64,000 nucleotides of DNA from Gemmatimonadota bacterium (GTDB taxonomy: Bacteria; Latescibacterota; UBA2968; UBA8231): assembly GCA_009841115.1 (NCBI GenBank), contig VXML01000046.1, positions 1-64,000 of the forward strand. Reading direction: 5' to 3'. Position numbers and translations under genes: made by a program. Below are positions 25,470 through 33,264 of the stretch, in pieces. Position 1 is the stretch's first letter; each line of letters starts with the position of its first letter. Under the pieces are notes generated by a model. It made no database searches. It was given only the letters and a program-made list of their open reading frames with translations, and was not told the DNA's origin.

Positions 25470-25681
25470 CTCCCACGGATTTCTTCGATGTAGTCGTCGG
25501 TGCTTACGCCGCTGCCCAAGATGGCGTACACACGCTCCACCGGGTGTCTCGCTGCGGTCCGTTTCTGAATGAGCAAGCCGTGCTCTGTTGGAGTGATCTC
25601 AACTTCGACATCGGGATTCATTCCAAAGCGGTCTCTTAGTTGCTTGGGGATGGTGATTTGTCCTCGTTCAGATATTCGCAT
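25466..25681 (-). CDS. VapB-like AbrB-type antitoxin
   Basis: A 71-residue protein with an N-terminal SpoVT/AbrB swapped-hairpin DNA-binding domain (MRISERGQITIPKQLRDRFG) and a C-terminal toxin-binding tail (TDDYIEEIRGR). It should neutralise the adjoining PIN toxin and repress its own promoter by binding the TATGAAT palindrome immediately upstream. The operon order antitoxin then toxin, with overlap, is standard. Confidence 0.9.
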   Translation of the reverse strand: MRISERGQITIPKQLRDRFGMNPDVEVEITPTEHGLLIQKRTAARHPVERVYAILGSGVSTDDYIEEIRGR

Positions 25682-25691
25682 GTGACCTCGA

Positions 25692-25731
25692 TATGAATTC
25701 CAGATTCATAAAATCATACCAATCTATCACG
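25692..25731 (-). promoter_or_regulatory. vapBC promoter/operator
   Basis: On the minus strand TTGCGC and TATGAT are separated by 17 bp; the -10 box lies at the edge of the inverted repeat TATGAAT-N5-ATTCATA (25692-25710), which covers the expected transcription start. This is a typical autoregulatory site. A second, near-identical copy stands before the Cache gene at 25010. Confidence 0.7.
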
Positions 25732-25854
25732 GGACGCGCAAGTCTTCCGTGTATGGGGCTGATTTTAGGTTCGACCCGTTCTTGGCGCTATATTATGACA
25801 ATTACGCGAAGGCATAACCTCGATTAGCGCTGTTCAGGCGCGGGAGAACGGAAT

Positions 25855-26517
25855 ATGAAACTGATTCTCGTAGGTTGCGAATATGCTGGCAAGACGACTC
25901 TGGCCAATGCCATCGTCGGTTGGATCGAGCGCACCTTTGGCTCGTCGCGCACCTTCCACGACCACTTCAGTCTGCCGTGCAATGAGTTCCCCGTAGAGGA
26001 GCAGGAGCAACTGCTGGCCCTCAGCCCGCGGCTGAAGGAGATGTTTCAGCGCTACATGATGAACTACCACTTTCATTCCGCTTTCTACAGCGACCCGGAT
26101 CACAACTTGGTGGGTTTCCACATTGAAGAGGCTGTGTACGCGCCCCTGTACTACGGCTACGGGGGCCGAGGCGAGTACGGCGACCGCGCCGCACTGGCTC
26201 GGGCCTTCGACGAGGAGGTAATGCAGCACGCGCCCGACACAGTACTCGTGCTGCTGCGCGCGCGGCCCGAAGTCATTGCCCAGCGCATGCGCGGGCAGCC
26301 GCACGAGCGGCCGGTGGTGCAGGAAAAGGACATCGAGCACGTGTTGCAGCGCTTTGAGGAAGAGTTCCGCGATTCGCTCATCCGCAAGAAATTCGCCCTC
26401 GACACGTCCGACGCCACAGTGGAGCAGACCTTGGCGGAGTTCGCGGGAGAAATCAAAAATCACCTGAGCGAAACCGACCGCTTGCGCCTGTTGGCCCACC
26501 AGAACTGGCCGACCTAA
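25855..26517 (+). CDS. P-loop kinase-like NTPase
   Basis: A 220-residue protein with a Walker A loop at residues 7-14 (GCEYAGKT) in the pattern of small-molecule or nucleotide kinases. Downstream features are a conserved-looking RYMMNYHFHSAFY, the hydrophobic strand TVLVLLRARPEVIAQRM (Walker-B-side strand and lid Arg) and a long C-terminal helix. It is not a clear match to thymidylate or gluconate kinase. It is followed 3 bp later by a glycosidase-like propeller gene, and the two probably form an operon. A kinase for a sugar or its derivative is one possibility; this is inference. Confidence 0.6.
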   Translation: MKLILVGCEYAGKTTLANAIVGWIERTFGSSRTFHDHFSLPCNEFPVEEQEQLLALSPRLKEMFQRYMMNYHFHSAFYSDPDHNLVGFHIEEAVYAPLYYGYGGRGEYGDRAALARAFDEEVMQHAPDTVLVLLRARPEVIAQRMRGQPHERPVVQEKDIEHVLQRFEEEFRDSLIRKKFALDTSDATVEQTLAEFAGEIKNHLSETDRLRLLAHQNWPT

Positions 26518-26520
26518 GCC

Positions 26521-27993
26521 ATGCTGCAGCCCTTTCTCGATTGGTATGGCGTATGGGCCGGCCAAGCTGGCATTGAAGGCGGCCAAGCTTGGGTGCAAGA
26601 CCCGCCGGTCGGCGTGCGCTTGGCCGTGCAGGAGGCGAGTAAATCTCCGGTCTTCATTGCGCCGGAGCACCCTTGGGAAGCGGGTGGCTTGACGCCGCAA
26701 GCCGTGCTTTGCGATGATGGCGTGCTGAAGATGTGGTACATCTCCCGTGGCGCTGGGGACGACCAACTTCCCTTCATTGCGTACGCCGAGAGCGAGGACG
26801 GCTTTTGTTGGGAGCGACCGGCCCTGCATTTGCAAGAGTACGACGGCAGCACGGCCAACAACCTGCTCTTCCGCTTCGGCGACTTTGGGCTGCAATCCGT
26901 GTTTGTGGATCCCGTGGCTCCGCCGGAGGCTCGCTACAAGGCCATGGCGCGCGATTCTATCACCTATCACGAGGGTGCGCCGGTGCCCGCGATGACGCGG
27001 GAGCGCAAGTGGGCCATTCGCCGCGCCATGCAAGAGGCCGGCTACACGCCAGAGCAGCGGGCCGCGGCGCTCTATTTCGTTGGCTTGCTCAAAGGTGCGG
27101 TGTCGCCCGACGGCAAGCAGTGGACCTTCTTGGAGGAGCCGCTTTTGAACGTGGGTCGCACTGGACTCGACAGCCACAACATCGCCGCGTACGATGCGGA
27201 AGCCGGTCAATACGTGGCCTATTTGCGCGGCCATCAAGATCGCCGCCGCATCGTGCGCCGCACCGAGGGCGCGGAGTTTGGGAATTGGTCGCCGCCGCGT
27301 CCGGTATTTGGCGCAGATCCGCAAGATCCCATCGACGACGATGTGTACGCGTCGGGCTATTGCCGCTATCCCCACGGCGGCTTCCACCTGATGTTCCCAG
27401 CCATGTACCACCGCTGGACGGCCACTGTAGATGTGCAGTTGGCGACTAGCCGCGACGGCTTGCTGTGGAGCCGGCCCGAGCGCAAGCCCATCATCTCCCC
27501 TGAGCCTGAAGGGTACGGCATGATGTTTGCCTTCCCGGAATTGGTCTCGCTCGATTCGGTGACGTGGGGCGCGATGTTCTTTGGGCAGTACGACCTGCAC
27601 GATTGGGGAGAGCGATACGATCCGGGCCGCCCTGGGGAATGGCGTTGGGCCACTTGGAAACGGGATCGGCTGGTAGCTCTCGAAGCGCCGGTGGAGGGGC
27701 GCGTAACGCTGGTCGAACGCGAGTGCGAGGGCGGCGAGCTGACGCTCAATTTCCAGACGCAAAAGGAAGGCGGTTGGATCAAGGCCGAGTTGGTCGAGCC
27801 GCCTTCTTCGCCGGCCGCGCCGGTGCAGGCCATAGAGGGCTTTGGGTTAGAGGAGGCGGACCTGTTGGCCGGAGACGAGTTGGCTCGGGTGGCGACGTGG
27901 CGGGGGAGCAGCGATTTGTCGGCATTGCGCGGTAGGCAGGTGGCCATTCGCCTGCACATGGGCCGGGCGAAGGTGTTTGCGGTGGGGATGTAG
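26521..27993 (+). CDS. Five-bladed beta-propeller glycosidase-like protein (GH32/43/130-type fold)
   Basis: A 490-residue protein without signal peptide. It has the repeated strand pattern of the GH43/32/130-like propellers: VLCDDGVLKMWYISRG, IAYAESEDGFCWERP, AVSPDGKQWTFLEEP, YDAEAGQYVAYLRGHQDRRRIV and QLATSRDGLLWSRPE. The pieces DG.LKMWY and SRDGLLW are typical. Residues from about 390 on form a beta-sandwich-like tail. Catalytic acids cannot be assigned with confidence. A related protein lies at 44672-46120. Cytoplasmic handling of an oligosaccharide is likely. Confidence 0.6.
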   Translation: MLQPFLDWYGVWAGQAGIEGGQAWVQDPPVGVRLAVQEASKSPVFIAPEHPWEAGGLTPQAVLCDDGVLKMWYISRGAGDDQLPFIAYAESEDGFCWERPALHLQEYDGSTANNLLFRFGDFGLQSVFVDPVAPPEARYKAMARDSITYHEGAPVPAMTRERKWAIRRAMQEAGYTPEQRAAALYFVGLLKGAVSPDGKQWTFLEEPLLNVGRTGLDSHNIAAYDAEAGQYVAYLRGHQDRRRIVRRTEGAEFGNWSPPRPVFGADPQDPIDDDVYASGYCRYPHGGFHLMFPAMYHRWTATVDVQLATSRDGLLWSRPERKPIISPEPEGYGMMFAFPELVSLDSVTWGAMFFGQYDLHDWGERYDPGRPGEWRWATWKRDRLVALEAPVEGRVTLVERECEGGELTLNFQTQKEGGWIKAELVEPPSSPAAPVQAIEGFGLEEADLLAGDELARVATWRGSSDLSALRGRQVAIRLHMGRAKVFAVGM

Positions 27994-28175
27994 CAACCCT
28001 AAATGACTTGAACGATTCGGGATGCGGATCGTTTTGTTTCTACTATTCTGCGTCTATCTGCGGATCATCTTGTGCATCCCTCTCCGACCTCGGACGAGAT
28101 ATTTGCGCCTTTGCCACTTTTGTATATCCTTATTGCATATCCAGCTTAAATCGAAGCGAGGTCATAGTAAATAGC

Positions 28176-29453
28176 ATGGACGAGTATCGCTACGCCCACC
28201 TCCTACCCTCGGAGTTTCGCCAGCGACTAGCGAGTATGCCCTTAGCGTACCTACCTCTGGGTACGCTCGAATGGCACGGCGAGCACCTACCCCTAGGCAG
28301 TGACGCTATCCTGAGCGAAGGGCTGATGGTTGAGTGCGCCCAACGCTTCGGCGGTATAGTGATGCCCCCGGTCTATCTCGGCCCCGATCGCGTTCAGCAC
28401 GACGGGGAGGGTGCACCGCTCTACGGCATGGACTACGCCGACAGCACCGACCCACACCGCCGCCTAGAGGGCAGTTGCTATTGGGTGTCTGATGCGTTTT
28501 TCGGCGAGATGATCGACGCGATCCTATCGCAGATCGAGCGCGCGGGCTTTAAGTTTGTCTTTGCTGATGGTCACTTTCCAAGCCGTAGGCTTTGGTGCGA
28601 GACGATGGCCGCACGGGAGCAACGCTTTCAGCTCAAGCTGCTGGGCATCACAGACGACGTGGCCCCTAAATGGAAAAGCCAGATAGACCACGCCGCTCGC
28701 AACGAGACCTCCCTAGCCATGTGCTATCGCGGGGAGCTAGTTGACCTTGACCAGTTACCTGAGAGCCGCGACGTATGGCCCCAGGGTGTCACGGGCGAGG
28801 ATCCGCGTGATGCGAGCACGGCGTATGGGCAGGCGTGTATAGCAAGCACGGTAGAGGTCGCGGGGCATCTGATCGCAAAGGCTTGTGGCCGGGTCTGTCT
28901 AGACGTGTCCACCGAGACGATAGAATTCCCCGCAATTAGGAGCAATCTCGACTACCTGTTCTTATCTCAGGCGTTTCAGCCCGATGTCGTCAACGCGCTC
29001 CTACGGCTGGCGGAGCAGGTGGGCTTTCACCAAGGTACTTATGCGGACGGTCGGCAGCGTAATAACCAAGTAGCGTTCTTCAACCGATCCAAGACCTATC
29101 CGCTCGGCCCTATCTTTGACCGCGTCGTAGAGATCGCCGGTCGTGCTAGCCAGATGCTCGATATTGAGGTTGACCCCGCGCGGCTAGATAAGATACAGGT
29201 CTCTCGGTACATGCCGGGCGAATCCTACGGGGATCACGTTGACCATCACGTAGATATAGAGGACAACCGCAAGCTCAGCATCTTCTGCTCTATGACGGAG
29301 AACGGTCAGTTCTCTATTCGCCAATCGCACCTCGACGTCGGGCTGGGTGACGCTGTGATCTTTCCCTCGACCGCGCAGCACGCCGCACCGCCCCAGCCGA
29401 CAGGAACTCGCTACAGCTTCGTCGCCTGGATACCGGGTCCGACGTGGACGTGA
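28176..29453 (+). CDS. Creatininase-family amidohydrolase fused to a 2OG-Fe(II) oxygenase
   Basis: A 425-residue two-domain protein from the ATG at 28176; an upstream in-frame extension to 28008 is Cys-rich and unlike protein. Residues 1-240 are creatininase-like: LPLGTLEWHGEHLPLGSD holds the metal-site residues E32, H34 and D43, FADGHF replaces the usual NGHGGN loop, and NETSLAM keeps the late Glu. Residues about 245-425 form a prolyl-4-hydroxylase-like oxygenase: GDHVDHHVD gives H354-x-D356, STAQHAAPP gives H402, and GTRYSF gives R412. All iron and 2-oxoglutarate ligands are present. MftE-type creatininases cleave peptides, so joint hydrolysis and hydroxylation of one substrate is conceivable. 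The gene stands alone. Confidence 0.75.
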   Translation: MDEYRYAHLLPSEFRQRLASMPLAYLPLGTLEWHGEHLPLGSDAILSEGLMVECAQRFGGIVMPPVYLGPDRVQHDGEGAPLYGMDYADSTDPHRRLEGSCYWVSDAFFGEMIDAILSQIERAGFKFVFADGHFPSRRLWCETMAAREQRFQLKLLGITDDVAPKWKSQIDHAARNETSLAMCYRGELVDLDQLPESRDVWPQGVTGEDPRDASTAYGQACIASTVEVAGHLIAKACGRVCLDVSTETIEFPAIRSNLDYLFLSQAFQPDVVNALLRLAEQVGFHQGTYADGRQRNNQVAFFNRSKTYPLGPIFDRVVEIAGRASQMLDIEVDPARLDKIQVSRYMPGESYGDHVDHHVDIEDNRKLSIFCSMTENGQFSIRQSHLDVGLGDAVIFPSTAQHAAPPQPTGTRYSFVAWIPGPTWT

Positions 29454-29570
29454 TCGTAAAATAAGCTCGATTTCGCCTGACAGTTTTGACATTTTTATTT
29501 TACCATCAGGAAGGAGTACCGTCGCCGTATTACGAAAGCGCGGCGTTAAGTGCTTGAGCGATGGCTGTGG

Positions 29571-29599
29571 TTGTCCGATCTACGGGTCTGTATTATATA
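29571..29599 (+). promoter_or_regulatory. Possible promoter of the second CBM9-like gene
   Basis: TTGTCC (29571-29576), a 17-bp spacer and TATATA (29594-29599) in an AT-rich patch, about 110 bp before the ATG at 29712. The rest of the 258-bp gap (29454-29711) shows only a GAGG ribosome binding site near its end. Weak evidence. Confidence 0.3.
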
Positions 29600-29711
29600 T
29601 ATTAACCGTTTAACCACCGTTTCCATTGCGCGCCGAGAAAGGAGGGATTTTAGCAAAGGCGAGCAGCATGCTTTTTGTCGAGTTGTTTTACTCTAAAACG
29701 AGGAAAATCAC

Positions 29712-30641
29712 ATGAGAACGCATGCAAAGATGCTTTTGGCAGGAGCCTTGGTGTTCCTCATCAGCACGATTGCTTGGGGGCACGTGGGGACCGAGTATTT
29801 TTATCCGCAGGTGCCCGACCCAGCCTCTATGGTCATGGATGGCAATGACGACGACTGGGACTGGCTCGACCGAGAGGAATTTGCCATCACCACAGATCAG
29901 ATGTTTGGCCAGCACGGCGAAGAGATTTCGCGCGAGGATTTCAACGCGGCCTTCTGGATGGCGTGGAGTGCGCCGCCGGACAATCAGTTCTACTTCTACG
30001 CTGTGGTGGCCGACGACACGCTCAAGATGCTCGAATCCGATCAGAAGCGCTGGTGGTCGGATGACATCATCCAGATCACGTTTGATGCCGATCACTCGGG
30101 CGGCGACTTCTTAGGCGAAAACTTGGACCACGTATTTAACGGCCAGCGCTACCACCTCCGCGTCAATCCTGGGCCAGGTCAGCCGGTTGCGTACAACAGC
30201 CAGCTCGAATACATCGACCTGCCGGAGATTGGCTGGAGCTCGGATATATACAACGGCGAGCCAACGCCTTGGTTTGAGGTGGGTTGGACCTTGCTGCCGT
30301 CGGGTGCCGAGCACGGATCGACTAATGTCACGTGGACCATGGAGTTTCGTTGCGCTCTGTGGGATACCTATGCAACGACGCCCGAGGAGAGCGTGCGCCA
30401 CGTGTTCCAAGAAGATCAGGTGATACACGTCGGCCCCAAGTTCAACGACCGCGAGCCAGTGGCCTCGGATGAAGCATCGCCGTTCCGGCACAATGTGCTG
30501 GTCTTGGGAGCGGCCGCCGCGCAAGACCAAAAGGGCGATCAGATGCTTGATTGGATAGGCTTAGGTGCCGACGAGCCGACGGCCGTGGAGGACGTCTCGT
30601 GGGGACGGATTAAGAGCCATTTGCAAGGCCAGTTGGATTGA
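29712..30641 (+). CDS. Secreted CBM9/DOMON-like carbohydrate-binding protein, copy 2
   Basis: A 309-residue paralogue of the protein at 14976-15893, with the same order of motifs: signal peptide (MRTHAKMLLAGALVFLISTIAWG), YFYPQVPDPASMVMDGNDDD, WSAPPDNQFYFYAVVADDTL, KRWWSDDIIQITFDADHSGG, EYIDLPEIGWSSDIYNGEPT and WTMEFRCALWD. It likewise ends with SWGRIKSHLQGQ. Presumably a periplasmic or surface glycan-binding protein. A hairpin follows the stop, and an SSS-family transporter comes next, as an OPT-like protein precedes the first copy. Confidence 0.75.
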   Translation: MRTHAKMLLAGALVFLISTIAWGHVGTEYFYPQVPDPASMVMDGNDDDWDWLDREEFAITTDQMFGQHGEEISREDFNAAFWMAWSAPPDNQFYFYAVVADDTLKMLESDQKRWWSDDIIQITFDADHSGGDFLGENLDHVFNGQRYHLRVNPGPGQPVAYNSQLEYIDLPEIGWSSDIYNGEPTPWFEVGWTLLPSGAEHGSTNVTWTMEFRCALWDTYATTPEESVRHVFQEDQVIHVGPKFNDREPVASDEASPFRHNVLVLGAAAAQDQKGDQMLDWIGLGADEPTAVEDVSWGRIKSHLQGQLD

Positions 30642-30669
30642 AGTGTGAAAACTGTAACCTGCTAACGCG

Positions 30670-30705
30670 AGCGGTGTCGGAAAGAACATGCCGACACCGC
30701 TTTGC
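30670..30705 (+). terminator. Probable terminator after the second CBM9-like gene
   Basis: An 11-bp stem (AGCGGTGTCGG pairing with CCGACACCGCT, 10-nt loop) at 30670-30701 followed by TTGCTGTTT. The T tract is poor, so termination may be partial and the SSS transporter may share some transcript. Confidence 0.55.
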
Positions 30706-30753
30706 TGTTTGCCACTGCTTTAGGACTCGCTGCAAGGGCCGCGGTCAGTTTTA

Positions 30754-32385
30754 ATGAACATTTCCGCGCTCGATAGTGCGATCATTGTAGCCTACCTGCT
30801 CGTAGTCGTCGCCATAGCGGTTGTGACTAGCCGCCGCGTCCGCGGCACGAGCGACTTCTTCCTCGCTGGACGCAGTATGCGCTGGCCCTTTGTCGGCGCA
30901 TCCATGTTTGCCACCAACATTTCCGCCGAGCAGTTCGTCGGCCAAGCAGGCTTGGTCTTTGTCGTAGGTTTGGCGGTGGCCAACTACCAACTCGCCGGGG
31001 TATTGGCCTTTGTGGCCATGGGGGCGGTTTTCCTACCCATATACATGCGGCTGGGCCTCTATACCACGCCGGAGTTTTTGGAGCGGCGCTACGGGCCGGA
31101 GAGCCGCCGCTTTTTTTCTTTGATCACTTTGGTGAGTATCACCTTTGCTGGGATTCCCGGATCTCTGTACGCCGGCGGGCGGGTGATGGAGGTGCTGTTT
31201 GGGTTTGAGTCGATTGTGCCGGGGGTGTTGATCTTGGCATTGGCGGCTGGCCCGTACGCTATGGCGGGTGGTTTGCGCACTGTCATCTTGACGGATTTTA
31301 TCCAGTGCTTGCTGTTAGTTGTTGGGGGCGTGGCCATGCTCTGGATGGGTTTGGGCTATCTGGGGGGCTGGAGCGTCTTTGAGACGCGGATACAGGAGCT
31401 ACAAGGGGCGGACAACTGGGACATGCTGGCGCTGATACAGCCGATCGACCATCCCAACGTGCCTTGGACCGGCGTGGTGCTGGGTCTGACGATACACGCC
31501 TTGGCCTTTGGTGCGACCAGCCACGTCATGGTACAGCGCGCCTTGGCGGCCCGCAGCGTCCACGAGGCGCGGATGGGTGGGCTGCTGGCCGGGCTATTGA
31601 AAGTGGTGGCGGTCTTTATTATTCTGATTCCCGGGCTGATGGGCTACGTCATGGCGCAGGGGGCGCAGCCGCTGATTGAAGTCTCTAGCCCGGATCAGCT
31701 CTATCCGGCGATGGTGCAAGCCCTGCTGCCGGTCGGCTTGGTGGGCTTGGTCTTGGCGGGGTTGATCGCGGCGCTAATGAGTTCGCTAGACTCGGAAATT
31801 TGCGCGGCCTCGGGCCTGTTTGCCATGGATTGGTATCAGCCCTATCGGCCTGCGGCGACCCAGCGGCGCTTGGTATGGGCGGGGCGCATCCTATCCGCTG
31901 CTGTAGTTGTCATCGGGGTGTTCTGGGCGATTGTGGTCATTCCGCAGTTCCGCTTTCTCTACGAATATCTGGCCAAGTTTTCCTCCTACATACCAGGTAC
32001 CATTGTGGCGTGTTTCCTGTGGGGCATGGTGTCGAAGCGGCCCACGCGCAAAGGAGCCTTTGCGACCCTGATCGGTGGTTCCATCTTTGGCGTCTTCCTG
32101 TGGCTGGTCAACGACTCGGCGGTGCTCAATCGGCTGGTCTGTGGCGAAGAGGGATTGGGGTTGGCCTTCTTGGAAATGCACTTTCTGCACGCGGCCTTCG
32201 TCATTTTTGCCGTGGCGAGTGTGCTGCTTTTTGGCTTTAGCTTTGTGTTTGGCGACGAGGGGCCGGTGCTCTTGGAGCAAGGCGACGAGACGCTGATGCC
32301 GACCCGGAAACAGGATCGGGTTTATTGGCTGGGAGCGGTGGTACTACTATTGGTGTACGTCGCGGTGTATTGGTATTTCTTTTGA
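30754..32385 (+). CDS. Sodium:solute symporter (SSS family)
   Basis: A 543-residue membrane protein with about 14 hydrophobic segments. The family marks are the N-terminal FFLAGRSMRWPFVGASMFATNIS, then ISAEQFVGQAG, the TEFLERRYG-like TPEFLERRYGP at residues 110-120, and LIAALMSSLDSEICAASGLFAMDWY near residue 345, which corresponds to the sodium-site helix (MSSLDS). The SGLT-like branch of this family moves sugars, but substrate cannot be read from sequence. It follows a secreted carbohydrate-binding protein gene, which makes sugar or sugar-acid uptake reasonable. Confidence 0.9.
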   Translation: MNISALDSAIIVAYLLVVVAIAVVTSRRVRGTSDFFLAGRSMRWPFVGASMFATNISAEQFVGQAGLVFVVGLAVANYQLAGVLAFVAMGAVFLPIYMRLGLYTTPEFLERRYGPESRRFFSLITLVSITFAGIPGSLYAGGRVMEVLFGFESIVPGVLILALAAGPYAMAGGLRTVILTDFIQCLLLVVGGVAMLWMGLGYLGGWSVFETRIQELQGADNWDMLALIQPIDHPNVPWTGVVLGLTIHALAFGATSHVMVQRALAARSVHEARMGGLLAGLLKVVAVFIILIPGLMGYVMAQGAQPLIEVSSPDQLYPAMVQALLPVGLVGLVLAGLIAALMSSLDSEICAASGLFAMDWYQPYRPAATQRRLVWAGRILSAAVVVIGVFWAIVVIPQFRFLYEYLAKFSSYIPGTIVACFLWGMVSKRPTRKGAFATLIGGSIFGVFLWLVNDSAVLNRLVCGEEGLGLAFLEMHFLHAAFVIFAVASVLLFGFSFVFGDEGPVLLEQGDETLMPTRKQDRVYWLGAVVLLLVYVAVYWYFF

Positions 32386-32400
32386 GTTGCCGGATGGCGG

Positions 32401-33177
32401 CTAATCTAACGCAACGAGATAACGACACAGCGTTTTGCCACGTTCTGAAAGGCCGTCGTACAAGGCGCGGGGCATTTGCCCATCTCCGTGGGGCCGACGA
32501 AACCAGGGCGCGTAATAGCCGACACTCGTCATAATGCGCACATCCTCAGAAGTGTTGGCCGTGCCGCCGTGCCAGCAGCGCACGTCCCGGATGAGGGCTG
32601 AGCGGGCCGGGGCACAGGCGATAGAATTCTGCATATAGGCGGGTTCGTCTTCGAGGCTGGGGATGGGATGGCGCGAGCGGTGGGTGCCGCGGATGAAGCG
32701 CGTGGCTCCGTTTTCCGTGCTAAAATCAATCATGGGAAAGTTGACCACGACAAAGGGCGTGGGCAAGTCCATGATGGTGACGCGCTGCTCGGGGTCGTTG
32801 ATCACGTCGGGCATGTCGCGGTGCAGAGGCTGGATTTTTGCGCCGGGCAGAGAATAATCGCCGCCGCCACCGCTGCACGTAAACTGATCGCTGGCAAAAA
32901 TGGCTTCGACGATGGGCAAAATGGTCGGCAAGTCCACGAGCATGGCCCATTCGGGATGGTGGATCTGCGAGCCAAAGGAATAGCGCGCAAAGCCCCGGTT
33001 GGCATCCCCCAGCGGAATGGCGGCGGTCTGCTCGGCAACGACGCGGTGTGCGCCTTCCGTGAGATAGGCGAATTGTTCGTCAGTCAGGGCGTCGGTGACC
33101 ACGGCAAAACCGTCGCGGTGAAAGAGGGCGGCAGCGCGGTCGATGGCGTCTGGGGAAACAGGTTCGAGGGCGAGCAT
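32401..33177 (-). CDS. Phytanoyl-CoA dioxygenase (PhyH)-family oxygenase
   Basis: A 258-residue Fe(II)/2OG oxygenase. The iron ligands are in PLHRDMPD (H-x-D) and VRCWHGGTANTSEDVR (distal His), with Arg in the same segment for 2-oxoglutarate. It contains a Gly-rich loop (TCSGGGGDYSLPGAKI) before the HxD. The substrate is unknown. The gene is convergent with the transporter at 30754-32385 and divergent from the hydroxyacid dehydrogenase at 33265; the 87-bp gap between starts must hold both promoters. It is one of three PhyH genes here, and they differ clearly from one another. Confidence 0.85.
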   Translation of the reverse strand: MLALEPVSPDAIDRAAALFHRDGFAVVTDALTDEQFAYLTEGAHRVVAEQTAAIPLGDANRGFARYSFGSQIHHPEWAMLVDLPTILPIVEAIFASDQFTCSGGGGDYSLPGAKIQPLHRDMPDVINDPEQRVTIMDLPTPFVVVNFPMIDFSTENGATRFIRGTHRSRHPIPSLEDEPAYMQNSIACAPARSALIRDVRCWHGGTANTSEDVRIMTSVGYYAPWFRRPHGDGQMPRALYDGLSERGKTLCRYLVALD

Positions 33178-33264
33178 GGTATCTCCAGTGTTGTGGAACG
33201 GGGATAAATATGCTATTTAGCACTGTACTGTGCGAACCACTGTCATCCACCAAGGGAGAAAGTA

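Noticed and set aside
25834..27762. Leftward 642-codon open frame
   Set aside because: It is antisense to the P-loop kinase and propeller genes, rich in His/Arg/Gly, and has no recognisable domain. The rightward genes have motifs and ribosome binding sites.
28008..28175. In-frame 56-codon extension of the creatininase-oxygenase gene
   Set aside because: It is Cys/Ser/Tyr-rich without homology character, and the family begins near MDEYRYAHL. The ribosome binding site for 28176 is only moderate, so some doubt remains.
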